NCBI RefSeq assembly: GCF_009674885.1 | Contig: NZ_WKKA01000003.1 | Coordinates: 1-64,000 of the forward strand | Length of the DNA: 64,000 nucleotides | Direction of reading: 5' to 3' | Source of the DNA: Paracoccus sp. S-4012 | Lineage (GTDB): Bacteria; Pseudomonadota; Alphaproteobacteria; Rhodobacterales; Rhodobacteraceae | Made by a program: the position numbers and the translations under genes | Shown: one piece after another, positions 1-7,374 of the stretch | Position numbering within the stretch: the first letter of the stretch is position 1 | Layout: each line of letters starts with the position of its first letter | Notes under the pieces: model-generated | Seen by the model: the letters and a program-made list of their open reading frames with translations, nothing else | Databases searched by the model: none | What the model was told of the DNA's origin: nothing

Positions 1-9
1 GCCCCGTCA

Positions 10-61
10 CAAGCGCGCCGGGCACTTGAGCAATCCGTGAGCTCCGCGCCCGGCGCGCTTG
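10..61. repeat. 14-bp perfect inverted repeat at window edge
   Basis: CAAGCGCGCCGGGC at 10-23 is perfectly complementary to GCCCGGCGCGCTTG at 48-61, with a 24-base spacer. It lies just upstream of the transposase remnant. It could be a hairpin terminator without a U-tract, or an old element end; the sequence does not decide between these. Confidence 0.5.
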
Positions 62-410
62 CCCAACCCGAAACCGACCAATACCAAGTCCAAGGACTCT
101 CGTCATGATCGAGGGACGCCGGGGGGGGCAGGTCACCTGTCGGTGCGCAAGCGGCAGGGCCGGAAGAAGGCAACTGGGTCAAGGGCGCCGCTGCTGACGG
201 TGGCCGTGCCGAACGCGCGCTGGTCGGTCGATTTCGTCCACGACCAGTTCGCCCAGGGCCGCCGGTTCCGGATCTTCAACGTGATCGACGACGTGACGAA
301 CGAATGTCTCGCCGCCGTGGTCGACACCTCGATCTCGGGGCGCCGCGTCGCGCGGGAGCTGACGGCCCTGATCGCCCGGCGTGGCAAGCCGGGCCTGATC
401 GTCAGCGATC
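59..410 (+). pseudogene. IS3-family (IS407-like) OrfB transposase remnant
   Basis: The frame contains a piece of a DDE integrase core: a basic stretch, then RWSVDFVHDQF, RIFNVIDDVTNECLAA and GKPGLIVSDH, which match the usual order in IS3 OrfB (first Asp in SVDF, second region VSDNG). The conserved sequence stops abruptly at VSDH, right where methyltransferase-like sequence begins, so both the N-terminal HTH part and the C-terminal catalytic Glu are missing. It cannot encode an active transposase. It marks an old insertion at the integration hotspot formed by the nearby tRNA-Ser gene. Confidence 0.75.
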
Positions 411-740
411 ATGTGGCACGCGCCTATCCCGCAGGTGGCGATCGAAAACCCCGTTGGCGTCCTTTCGCGCGTGCTAGGCAAGCCGCAGGTCGTGCAGCCG
501 TGGTCGTTCGGCGACGATGCCAGCAAGGCCACCTGCCTCTGGACGCGGGGCGGCCTGGAGCCGCTGACCAAGACCAACCCGGTGGGGGCCGCGCTTCATC
601 AACGGCAAGCCGCGCTGGGGCAATCAGACTGACAGCTGCCAGAGCCCACAGTCCTTGCGGCCGGATCGTGCAGCGGAGTGGGCGCGCACCTATCCAGGGC
701 TGGCTGACGCCATCGCCGCCTGTTGGGCGGGCGCAGCATG
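411..740 (+). pseudogene. phage-type DNA cytosine methyltransferase C-terminal remnant
   Basis: Translation from 411 reads QVAIENPVGVLSR, then QPWSFGDDASKATCLW, resembling the C-terminal half of phage/prophage DNA-cytosine methylases (NPxG..S, P..FGDxxxKxTxLW). A frame change near 585-600 moves the reading to FINGKPRWGNQTDS and then AEWARTYPGLADAIAACW, the typical end of this family. The AdoMet-binding and PCQ-containing N-terminal half is absent and replaced by transposase sequence. This is a decayed prophage gene; family assignment rests on remembered motif patterns, not a search. Confidence 0.6.
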
Positions 741-901
741 ACCTCCGCCGAGGCCAGCTTGGCCTTCCTGCGCGCCGTCCGGGCGGGCGAGAGGCCGCAG
801 GGCTGCGCATCGACCAGGCCGCCGAGGTGCTGGGCCGCCGCCTCGCCGCCAAGCGGCTGGTGCTGACGGGGAACGGCAACACGATCGAGGAGGCGCGGTG
901 A
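738..901 (+). pseudogene. small frameshifted prophage-type ORF
   Basis: Starting from ATG at 738 the reading is MTSAEASLAFLRAVRAGE. After a one-base slip it continues in the frame of 59-901 as AAGLRIDQAAEVLGRRLAAKRLV and ends at TGA 901. The split suggests a frameshifted small (about 50 residue) accessory gene that followed the methylase in the ancestral prophage. I do not recognise a function. Confidence 0.3.
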
Positions 902-1383
902 ATGGTGGCCTCCGCAAAGCCCCTGTTCCGCGCGGCGCAGAGGCCCGGGCCGCCCCTCGAGGGTGTCGTGCAGCAGGAAGCGGCGGGGGTGAGCGGCGAG
1001 GGTCATGGCCGGCGCCTCCACGCGCGGCGGGACAGGCGCGTAAACTCCGCGATGAACGCGGTCCATGTCCTCCTCGAACCTGAGCGGCCACCTGTGCCGT
1101 GGCAGCACGCAGGGAAGTCTCGCCCGCGGCCTCCATGGTGATGAGCTCATCGGGCCGAGGGACGCCAGCGGGGAAGGGGCAGGGGGTCAGGCGGGGGTGC
1201 GCGGCCGCCTCGGCCGCGAGACCCCACCCCAGAGCGATCCCGCCGGGGACGCCGGCAACGCCGGACGAAATCGGCGCAGTTCCGAGGTTCGGGAGGGCCG
1301 CATTTCTGCATCACATTTCGCAGCACAAGTTGCGACACAGGCTTTCGCCGCGTCCAAGCCCTGCTGATGTTGTGCTGCATGAG
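902..1383. other. stretch without a supported gene, left of attL
   Basis: No intact gene is visible. On the minus strand, two adjacent frames give protein-like pieces (ELITMEAAGETSLRAATAQV, then FEEDMDRVHRGVYAPVPPRV and AMTLAAHPRRFLLHDTLEG) that could be one frameshifted gene, but I do not recognise it. I treat the stretch as decayed sequence. Confidence 0.3.
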
Positions 1384-1397
1384 TGGCGGAGTGGAAG
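1384..1397 (+). other. attL core of integrative element (tRNA-Ser 3'-end duplicate)
   Basis: TGGCGGAGTGGAAG here is identical to 10156-10169, which is the last 14 bases (including CCA) of tRNA-Ser(GCT) read on the plus strand. The repeats are in the same orientation and flank the integrase-bearing block, as expected for site-specific integration into a tRNA 3' end. The match begins exactly at the tRNA CCA end, which makes coincidence unlikely. Confidence 0.7.
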
Positions 1398-1470
1398 CCC
1401 GCCATTGTCCAGTTTTATCAGTCGCTTGCCGTGGCATCCTCTGGCGCACACCTCACAAATACCGGGGATG

Positions 1471-1509
1471 CCTGTCGCTACCTGTTGCAGGCTGACGCAC
1501 CCTGTTGCA
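1471..1509 (+). repeat. direct repeats CCTGTTGCA upstream of integrase
   Basis: CCTGTTGCA occurs at 1481-1489 and 1501-1509, with a degenerate copy (CCTGTCGCT) at 1471-1479. Spacing is in multiples of 10 bp, so all copies lie on one face of the helix between attL and int. They are candidate arm-type integrase sites or excisionase/regulator sites; this is inference from position. Confidence 0.35.
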
Positions 1510-1542
1510 TCATGTTTGTGGGGTAACAGGCAGGGTAGCAGG

Positions 1543-2835
1543 ATGCCGCGCGTCGCAAGAGAGCTGTCCGCACTGGATGTGAAGCGCCTAGAGCATCCGG
1601 GCCGCGGCCGGAACGTCCTGTTTCCGGTTGGCGGTGTTGCTGGGCTGCACCTGCAAGTTACGCCGAACGGCGGCCGCACATGGCTGTTGCGGGTGAAGGT
1701 GGGGGCGAAGCGCCGGGAAATCGGCCTAGGCGGCTTCCCTGATGTGACCTTGGCGATGGCCCGCGAACGCGCCCGCGAGGCGAAGGACCAAATCCGACGC
1801 GGTATCGACCCTGTTGAGGAACGCAAGGGCGCGAAAGCCGCCCTGACTGCCGCCCAGCGCCGGGGGCTGTCCTTCGCGGACGCAGTGGACCGTTACCTTG
1901 CCGCGAAGCTGGAAGCCTTCCGAAACCCTAAGCACCGCCAGCAGTGGCGCAACACGCTGGAAAGCTATGCCCTGCCAGACTTGGGGCCGATGCTGGTGCA
2001 GGACATTGGCACGCAGGATGTGCTGCGGGTATTGCAACCACTTTGGCAGGGAAAGACCGAAACCGCTTCCCGCCTTCGCGGGCGTATCGAGGCGGTGCTG
2101 TCTTGGGCCACCGTGGCCGGGCATCGCACCGGCGACAACCCGGCGCGCTGGGCGGGGAACCTGAAAGAGCTGCTACCCGCGCCGTCCAAGGTGGCGAAGG
2201 TGGACAACCACCCGGCGGTGCAGATTGACGACGCGCCCCGCTGGTTCGCGGCGCTGCGCAAGCGCGAGGGTATGGGAAGTCGCGCGCTTGAGTTTGCCGC
2301 CCTGACCGCAACCCGCTCGCAGGAGGTTCGGGGCGCGGGATGGGATGAAATCGACCTTGAGGCCGGGCTTTGGATAGTCCCCGCGTCGCGAATGAAGATG
2401 GAGCGCGAGCATCGCGTGCCGCTGACCCGCGATGCCGTGGCACTGTTGAAAGCCCTGCCGCGCTTCGCGGACAACCCGCTTGTGTTCCCGGCCCCGCGCG
2501 GCGGCGAGTTGTCGGACATGACCCTGAGCGCCACCATGAAGCGGCTGCATCAAGCGGACGTGGGCGCGGGCAGGCCCGGCTTCGTGGACCGGGTGAGCAA
2601 GCGGCAGGCCGTCCCGCACGGGCTTCGCTCCACATTCCGCGATTGGGTGGCCGAGCGGACGCACTATCCGGGCGACATGGCTGAGGTCGCGTTGGCGCAT
2701 CGAGTGGCGAGCGTGGTGGAAGCGTCCTATCGGCGCGGCGACATGGTGGAAAAGCGGCGCGCCATGATGGCGGCGTGGGCGGATTACCTGACCGGTAAGG
2801 GCATGGTGGAGGAAAATGTTGTGAGGATCGGTTGA
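1543..2835 (+). CDS. int: tyrosine integrase (P4-type, DUF4102 arm-binding domain)
   Basis: A 430-residue site-specific recombinase expected to integrate and excise the element at tRNA-Ser(GCT). Residues about 1-95 form the DUF4102/arm-binding domain (GLHLQVTPNGGRTWLLR ... REIGLGGFPDVTLAMARERA), about 110-190 a core-binding SAM-like domain, and about 210-400 the catalytic domain. Visible active-site motifs are TATRSQEV (first Arg), HGLRSTFRDW (HxxR), ALAHR and SYRR (nucleophile Tyr). ATG 1543 is chosen because it is preceded by GGGTAGCAGG and begins the conserved N-terminus; the open frame upstream to 1099 crosses attL and is not conserved-looking. The stop overlaps the next start (TGATG). 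Confidence 0.95.
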   Translation: MPRVARELSALDVKRLEHPGRGRNVLFPVGGVAGLHLQVTPNGGRTWLLRVKVGAKRREIGLGGFPDVTLAMARERAREAKDQIRRGIDPVEERKGAKAALTAAQRRGLSFADAVDRYLAAKLEAFRNPKHRQQWRNTLESYALPDLGPMLVQDIGTQDVLRVLQPLWQGKTETASRLRGRIEAVLSWATVAGHRTGDNPARWAGNLKELLPAPSKVAKVDNHPAVQIDDAPRWFAALRKREGMGSRALEFAALTATRSQEVRGAGWDEIDLEAGLWIVPASRMKMEREHRVPLTRDAVALLKALPRFADNPLVFPAPRGGELSDMTLSATMKRLHQADVGAGRPGFVDRVSKRQAVPHGLRSTFRDWVAERTHYPGDMAEVALAHRVASVVEASYRRGDMVEKRRAMMAAWADYLTGKGMVEENVVRIG

Positions 2836-3713
2836 TGATTGCTGCCGAAGGCTACGTCCCGCTTTCGTCCTTGGCGCGGATGCGTGAGAACGCGCTGCCA
2901 TTTACCCGCGACATACGGCGGGGAATGATGGGCTATATGGTTGGCAAGGGGCCGTCGTGGCAAGCATACTTCTACTTCATGGGAAGCGAATATGACCTTG
3001 CCGACCACGCTTTTCTGACCGCGCTGCACCGACATCTTTATGTCTGCGGACCGCAGGGGCAGGTGCTGCGCATTGATCCCCGCGCTCTGCGCACGGACCA
3101 TGCAGAGCAAGAATGCAGGCTGGACGATGCTCTATTGTCTGGGCCTATCTCGAAAGAATACTACTGGGCCTACGATCTAGCAGAAATAGAACCAGCGCAG
3201 ATACCCGCCGCGTTTGAGGCCCTTCCCGAGTGGCAGTCAACCAACATGCACGACTGGATGCGCGAGACCCATGTTAGCGGTCATCTAACCTTGCCTTGGT
3301 GGTATGAACGAGTTGGCTGGACAATTTGCATGGACGTTTATGATGCATTCTCGCGAAGCCCTGATGTTGTCGACTATGCGCCGTTCTACCACGTTGCCAA
3401 AGCCCTCCGCCCGTTTTCCGGTTGGAGCCTTTGCACAACCGTGGAGTTTGCTGAGGATGGGTTGCTTCGTGCTATCGTCGAAGCGGCGAAGTTGGGCCCG
3501 TCTCACGAGGAAGCGAGTGGTGGACGCCCGCCGGTAGCTGTAAACGAAACGGCTAGAGCTTACTCGGCGCTGTTCCCGAGCGGTCACGGTCGAACTCCCC
3601 TCAAAGTGGTCCTTAATCGCGTCAATGAACAAACCGGACTCGATGTCTCGCGGCGGACGCTAGAACGCGCCATCAAAGGCGCCAATTCTCCCGTCAGCGA
3701 AGGGCAGAACTAG
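2835..3713 (+). CDS. hypothetical protein of the integrative element
   Basis: A 292-residue protein translationally coupled to the integrase (stop and start share the A of TGATG; an in-frame TTG lies one codon earlier). I do not recognise a family. The body is acidic and aromatic-rich (YYWAYDLAEIEPAQIP, LPWWYERVGWTICMDVYDAF). The last 45 residues (TPLKVVLNRVNEQTGLDVSR) look like a helix-turn-helix-like ending. Its codon use and GC content are lower than those of surrounding genes, especially 3100-3650, consistent with recent acquisition. Co-expression with int suggests a role in integration control or a cargo function, but nothing in the sequence fixes it. Confidence 0.75.
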   Translation: MIAAEGYVPLSSLARMRENALPFTRDIRRGMMGYMVGKGPSWQAYFYFMGSEYDLADHAFLTALHRHLYVCGPQGQVLRIDPRALRTDHAEQECRLDDALLSGPISKEYYWAYDLAEIEPAQIPAAFEALPEWQSTNMHDWMRETHVSGHLTLPWWYERVGWTICMDVYDAFSRSPDVVDYAPFYHVAKALRPFSGWSLCTTVEFAEDGLLRAIVEAAKLGPSHEEASGGRPPVAVNETARAYSALFPSGHGRTPLKVVLNRVNEQTGLDVSRRTLERAIKGANSPVSEGQN

Positions 3714-3733
3714 GGCAGAACGCCGCATCAGAT

Positions 3734-3762
3734 TTGACGCTTCTGCCAGGCTTCCGATGCTA
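3734..3762 (+). promoter_or_regulatory. candidate sigma-70 promoter ahead of alpA
   Basis: TTGACG at 3734-3739 and ATGCTA at 3757-3762 are separated by 17 bases. The -35 box is close to consensus and the -10 box is weak. This is the only gap in the early part of the element, and it precedes the AlpA-like gene and the overlapping operon. A short inverted repeat (CCAAC/GTTGG) between it and the gene may be regulatory. Confidence 0.35.
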
Positions 3763-3812
3763 CATCTGGTGCTTCACACTGCATCCCAACGCAACATGTT
3801 GGAGTGCATCGC

Positions 3813-4001
3813 ATGGCCGAAACTTACCTGTCCGACCTTCAGCTTGCGGCCCGCTTCGGCGTGCATCGCAGCACGCCTTGGCGCTGGGCGAAGGCTGACC
3901 CGACCTTTCCCCAGCCCGTGAACCTGTCGCCCGGCTGCACCCGCTGGAAGCTGTCGGAAATTGAAGTTTGGGAGGCCGCAAAGGCTTCCGCTGCTGCATA
4001 A
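3813..4001 (+). CDS. AlpA-like DNA-binding regulator/excisionase
   Basis: A 62-residue protein with the MerR/AlpA-type winged HTH pattern: YLSDLQLAARFGVHRSTPWRW, a proline-rich turn (TFPQPVNLSPG), and the wing/recognition end WKLSEIEVWE. AlpA of P4-like islands activates int or promotes excision and is usually encoded near the integrase, as here. ATG 3813 has GGAG at 3801-3804; an in-frame GTG at 3804 lies inside that SD, so I prefer the ATG. Confidence 0.85.
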   Translation: MAETYLSDLQLAARFGVHRSTPWRWAKADPTFPQPVNLSPGCTRWKLSEIEVWEAAKASAAA

Positions 4002-4032
4002 AAAAACCCCCACCCGAGGCGACGGGCGGGGG
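4000..4032 (-). terminator. intrinsic terminator, minus orientation
   Basis: On the minus strand the arms CCCCCGCCCG and CGGGTGGGGG, with a 6-base loop and one mismatch, are followed by seven T residues. This is a canonical rho-independent terminator for leftward transcription, directly abutting the alpA stop codon. No leftward gene is seen immediately upstream, so it implies antisense transcription through the element operon or acts as a two-way insulator. Confidence 0.55.
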
Positions 4033-4107
4033 CGGTATTCATGTGCGGCGGGAACGGCTGCACCATACCGTTGTGCCGCCCGGCCTTCAAGAAAAGAGGC
4101 CGAGAGC

Positions 4108-4404
4108 ATGGCATCGAGAAACCGCTGGTACTCCAGCCCCACGCAGGTTTTCTGGACCTGCAAGGCGCTCATTGACGGGCGCACCATCAATCACCGGACC
4201 GAAATTCGCGAGGTCAAGGGCTGGCGATTGGGCGCAATAATCCACCGCCTCAAGGACGAATATGGCTGGCCCATTCTAACCGACTATCGCGGCCCCGAGA
4301 ATGTCGCGCATTATCGCCTGAAGCCCGACACCGACCTGTCCCGGCTGCGCTTCCCGCCCAGCGCCAGGAGCCTAGCCGAGGGTCTGGAAGGCGGTGCCGC
4401 ATGA
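4108..4404 (+). CDS. small prophage-type protein, probable HTH domain
   Basis: A 98-residue basic protein (NRWYSSPTQVFWTCKALIDG, then EIREVKGWRLGAIIHRLKDE and WPILTDYRGPENVAHYRL). The order helix - 'GWRLGAIIHRL' - 'ILTDYRG..NVAHYRL' matches small winged-helix proteins of prophages that recognise DNA near replication genes. ATG 4108 follows an AAAAGAGG-like SD at 4091-4098. Its stop overlaps the next start (ATGA), and it heads a chain of seven overlapping genes. Confidence 0.75.
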   Translation: MASRNRWYSSPTQVFWTCKALIDGRTINHRTEIREVKGWRLGAIIHRLKDEYGWPILTDYRGPENVAHYRLKPDTDLSRLRFPPSARSLAEGLEGGAA

Positions 4405-4502
4405 TGGGCCTTCGCATCGCCTTCCTCTGCCACCGTTACGGCCTGGACGCCGACCGCGCCGCCATGCTGGCCGCCTTCATCTGGGGGTTCGGCCATGACT
4501 GA
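4401..4502 (+). CDS. 33-residue small protein between HTH gene and primase
   Basis: ATG 4401 overlaps the stop of the preceding gene (ATGA), and its TGA at 4500-4502 overlaps the primase start at 4495 by 8 bases. The peptide MMGLRIAFLCHRYGLDADRA... ends in an aromatic tail (FIWGFGHD). Both overlaps fit translational coupling, which is the main argument that it is real. No function is recognised. Confidence 0.5.
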   Translation: MMGLRIAFLCHRYGLDADRAAMLAAFIWGFGHD

Positions 4503-5382
4503 CGCGCGGACCCTGACCCTCGCCCTTCGCGGCAAGTGGCATCGCGGCTATGGTCTGGCCCTCTGCCCGGCGCATGGCGACAAGCGCCCCAGCCTGACCC
4601 TGGCCGATGCCCCGGACAGGCGCCTGCTGCTGTCCTGCAAGGCTGGGTGCAGCTTTATGGAGGTGCTGACCGCGCTGCGCGACCGAGGGCTTGTGGACCG
4701 GCACGACCGGCCCCAGCCGCCCAGCACGTCCGAGATAGCCCGACGCAAGGCCGAGGATGAGGCCGAGGCTGTGAGGCGGGAACGGCAGGCGCTGTCTGTC
4801 TGGCGCGAAGCATTGCCCGTTCATGGAACCGTGGCTGAAACCTATTTGCGGGGGCGGGGCATCACCTGCACCCTGCCTGACAGCCTGCGCTTTCATCCCG
4901 CGTGCTGGCATGGCGCGACGATCCAACGCCTGCCTGCGCTGGTGGCGCGGGTGGACGGCCTGCCGCGCTTGGCCGTGCATCGGACCTACCTGCGCGCGGA
5001 CGGTACCGGCAAGGCCGAGGTGGACCCGCCGAAGGCGATGCTGGGCGCGGCGCTGGGCGGCGCGGTGTGCCTCTGTGAGGCCGAGGGGCCGCTTGTGGTG
5101 GCCGAAGGCGTTGAGACAGCCCTGTCTCTCGCCAGTGGCCTGTTACGCACCCCTGCGACCGTGTGGGCCGCCCTGTCTGCCGCAGGCGTGGCGGGGCTGC
5201 GCCTGCCGGAAGGCATCCCGCACCGGCTGACGATCGCCGCGGACGGTGACACGGCAGGCCGTAAAGCCACGCACAAGTTGGCCGAATGCGCAACCGCCCT
5301 GGGCTGGGCCGTGAGCCTGCTGCCCGCCCCGGAAGGCCGGGACTGGAACGACATTCTCATGCTGAAAGGGGCCAACGCATGA
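4495..5382 (+). CDS. Toprim-domain primase-like protein
   Basis: A 295-residue replication protein. The N-terminus carries a CHC2-like zinc motif (LCPAHGDKRPSLTL ... LLLSCKAGCSFMEVL). Residues about 100-290 resemble the DUF7146/Toprim_3 module of phage and plasmid primases: TVAETYLRGRGI, then the Toprim signatures PLVVAEGVETALSLASG (catalytic Glu) and LTIAADGDTAGRKA (the DxD region), ending GRDWNDILM. With the following DUF3987 gene it likely forms the element's primase/helicase replication module. It overlaps both neighbours by ATGA-type junctions. Confidence 0.88.
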   Translation: MTDARTLTLALRGKWHRGYGLALCPAHGDKRPSLTLADAPDRRLLLSCKAGCSFMEVLTALRDRGLVDRHDRPQPPSTSEIARRKAEDEAEAVRRERQALSVWREALPVHGTVAETYLRGRGITCTLPDSLRFHPACWHGATIQRLPALVARVDGLPRLAVHRTYLRADGTGKAEVDPPKAMLGAALGGAVCLCEAEGPLVVAEGVETALSLASGLLRTPATVWAALSAAGVAGLRLPEGIPHRLTIAADGDTAGRKATHKLAECATALGWAVSLLPAPEGRDWNDILMLKGANA

Positions 5383-6878
5383 ACGCGATGCCCGAACCTA
5401 TCCCCTTCACATCCGAAGGTCCGCAGCCGCTCTTGCGGGAAATCCCGCCGGGCGAAGCTTACCCCGTTCACGCGCTGGGGCCGCTGCAAGCGGCGGTGGA
5501 GGGGGTGCAGGACATATCTCAAGCCCCTGTCGGCATCGCCGCGCAATCGGCTCTGTCCGTCGCGTCGCTGGCGGTGCAGGGCTTCGCGGATGTCGAGACA
5601 CTGGGCGGGGATGCCCCCCTGTCGCTATTCTGCCTGACCATCGCTGAAAGCGGCGAACGGAAATCCACCTGCGACCGCCTCTTGATGCGGGGTATCCGCG
5701 TCCATGAACGCGACTTGGCAGCAGGGTATCGAGATGCCTTCGCCGAACATGAGGTTGCCCGCAAAATTTGGGCCGGCAAGCGCAAGCGGATGCTGGCCGA
5801 AGCGGCGGGGGGCGACAAGACAAAGGCGGTGGGGGCACAAGCCGACTTGCGCGCCTTAGGCCCGGAACCGCTCCCGCCCCTGTTCCCGAACGTGACCGCG
5901 CAGGAACCGACCTTCGAGGGCCTGCTGAAATTGTATCAGATTGGCCGTCCGGCGCTGGGCTTGTTCTCGGATGAGGCCGGGGGCTTCATCGGCGGCCATG
6001 CCATGAACTCGGACAACCGGCTGAAAACCATCGCTGGGCTGTCGCAGCTTTGGAACGGCGACACGGTGAACCGCATCCGTTCCGGCGACGGTGCGACGGA
6101 TTATCCGGGCCGCAGGCTGGCGATGCACCTGATGGCGCAGCCGGTGGCAGCGCGCCCGCTCATGGCTGACCCGCAGGCATCCGGCCAGGGCTTCCTGGCT
6201 CGCTTCCTGATTACCGAACCGCCCAGCCTGATCGGCACCCGGCTGCGGCGCGGACATGGCGCGGCCAGCGAGGCGGCGGTTTCCGCCTTCACGGCACGGC
6301 TGGCCGAGATATTGGCAACCCCGATGCCGACCGGCGACAACCCGCAGGAACTGGCCCCTCTGCGCCTGCCTCTGTCCCTAGGCGCGAAGGAACTGCTGTG
6401 GCGGTTCTACGAGGCAGTGGAACAGGCGCAGGCGGCGGGCGGGCCGATGGAGCATGTGCGGGCCTATGCTAGCAAGGCGGCGGAACAGGCCGTGCGCATT
6501 GCCGGGGTGCTGACGCTCTGGGGCAGTCTCGACGCCCCCGAGGTGGTGCCGCAGGCGATGGGCTGGGGCATCACGATGGCGCAATTCTATCTGGTCGAGG
6601 CACGCAGGCTGGCCGAGGCCGGGCTTGTGTCCGAGGAAACTGCGAAGGCGGAACGGCTGCGACAATGGCTGGTGGGAAGCTGGGGGCATGATGATGTGAC
6701 GCCGCGCGAGATTGTCCAGTCCGGCCCCAATGCGCTGCGTGACGGCAAGGCGTTGCACGCGCCGCTCTCCATGCTGGTGAAGGCCGGGCACCTGGTGCCG
6801 CTGGAACCGGGAACCGTCATTCGGGGTGGCGCGCGCAGAGAAGCCTATCGGATTGTGAGGCCTATCAATGCTGTTTGA
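5379..6878 (+). CDS. DUF3987 family protein (replication-associated, helicase-like)
   Basis: A 499-residue protein of the DUF3987 family, which in phages and integrative elements sits next to a Toprim primase and is thought to act in initiating replication. The Walker-A-like position reads LTIAESGERKSTCDRLL, where the usual GxxGxGKS is degenerate but the GERKST loop is kept. Downstream conserved blocks are LFSDEAGGFIGGHAMN (Walker-B-like), LWNGDTVNRIRSG and RLAMHLMAQP. ATG 5379 overlaps the primase stop (ATGA). Confidence 0.85.
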   Translation: MNAMPEPIPFTSEGPQPLLREIPPGEAYPVHALGPLQAAVEGVQDISQAPVGIAAQSALSVASLAVQGFADVETLGGDAPLSLFCLTIAESGERKSTCDRLLMRGIRVHERDLAAGYRDAFAEHEVARKIWAGKRKRMLAEAAGGDKTKAVGAQADLRALGPEPLPPLFPNVTAQEPTFEGLLKLYQIGRPALGLFSDEAGGFIGGHAMNSDNRLKTIAGLSQLWNGDTVNRIRSGDGATDYPGRRLAMHLMAQPVAARPLMADPQASGQGFLARFLITEPPSLIGTRLRRGHGAASEAAVSAFTARLAEILATPMPTGDNPQELAPLRLPLSLGAKELLWRFYEAVEQAQAAGGPMEHVRAYASKAAEQAVRIAGVLTLWGSLDAPEVVPQAMGWGITMAQFYLVEARRLAEAGLVSEETAKAERLRQWLVGSWGHDDVTPREIVQSGPNALRDGKALHAPLSMLVKAGHLVPLEPGTVIRGGARREAYRIVRPINAV

Positions 6879-7374
6879 TGTGCAAGCCGCTCTGGCCGAA
6901 ATCATGGCGGGTACACCCGCTGCAATTGCTACAGCCGCTACAAAACACGCGAATGTAGCGAAAGTAGCGGGTGTAGCGGCGGGGCCATGCGAGATTTCAG
7001 CGCCCGCCACGCCGCCCAGCGGTGCCGTTGTGCTTTCTCTTCACGGCCCCGCGTTCCGCCCGGCACATGCGCCCAGCGCCCCCGGCACAATTGTGCGCCT
7101 CGCATGGTCCGGGGAACGGGTGAGCCGCGGCCGCGGGCTCGCCAAGTCCGGCATGGAGCGCCACGGCCCGCAGGGGCGGCTGTTCTGCGGCAAGTGCTGG
7201 CGCTCGCAGGACCGTGACGTTGCCGTTGCCGAGGCGATCCCGCCGGACGTGCTGGTGGGCATGGTGCCCGGCCCTATCGAGGCGCGACAGGAAGCAAACG
7301 CGCTGCGCCAGGTGCTGGAACGCGAAGCCGAGGCCCGTGCCGGGCTGATGCAGCAACTGGAGGGGATGGCATGA
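6868..7374 (+). CDS. hypothetical element protein with xVA tripeptide repeats
   Basis: A 168-residue protein overlapping DUF3987 by 11 bases and the next gene by ATGA. Near residues 20-40 it contains an iterated short repeat (NVAKVAGVA) encoded by a DNA array of GTAGCG units. The middle is proline-rich with a GRLFCGKCWR motif that could belong to a small zinc site, and the C-terminus is a charged helix (EARQEANALRQVLEREAE). Comparable proteins follow replication genes in proteobacterial prophages. No enzymatic function is recognised. Confidence 0.65.
   Translation: MLFDVQAALAEIMAGTPAAIATAATKHANVAKVAGVAAGPCEISAPATPPSGAVVLSLHGPAFRPAHAPSAPGTIVRLAWSGERVSRGRGLAKSGMERHGPQGRLFCGKCWRSQDRDVAVAEAIPPDVLVGMVPGPIEARQEANALRQVLEREAEARAGLMQQLEGMA
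6927..6978 (+). repeat. GTAGCG iteron-like array with inverted copies
   Basis: GTAGCG occurs at 6955-6960, 6964-6969 and 6973-6978 (9-bp steps). Inverted GCTAC units lie at 6928-6932 and 6936-6941, also 9 bp apart. CGCTACA and TGTAGCG form a perfect 7-bp inverted repeat around an 11-base A-rich centre. Placement immediately after the primase/DUF3987 genes is typical for a replication origin, although the array also encodes a protein repeat. Confidence 0.45.

Noticed and set aside
1099..1542. N-terminal extension of the integrase frame
   Set aside because: It crosses the attL repeat and the CCTGTTGCA repeats and has no conserved sequence; ATG 1543 has an SD and begins the DUF4102 domain.
4007..4032. 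Plus-strand terminator after alpA
   Set aside because: The T-tract is on the minus strand only; rightward the hairpin is followed by CGGTATTC, so it would not terminate the operon in that direction.
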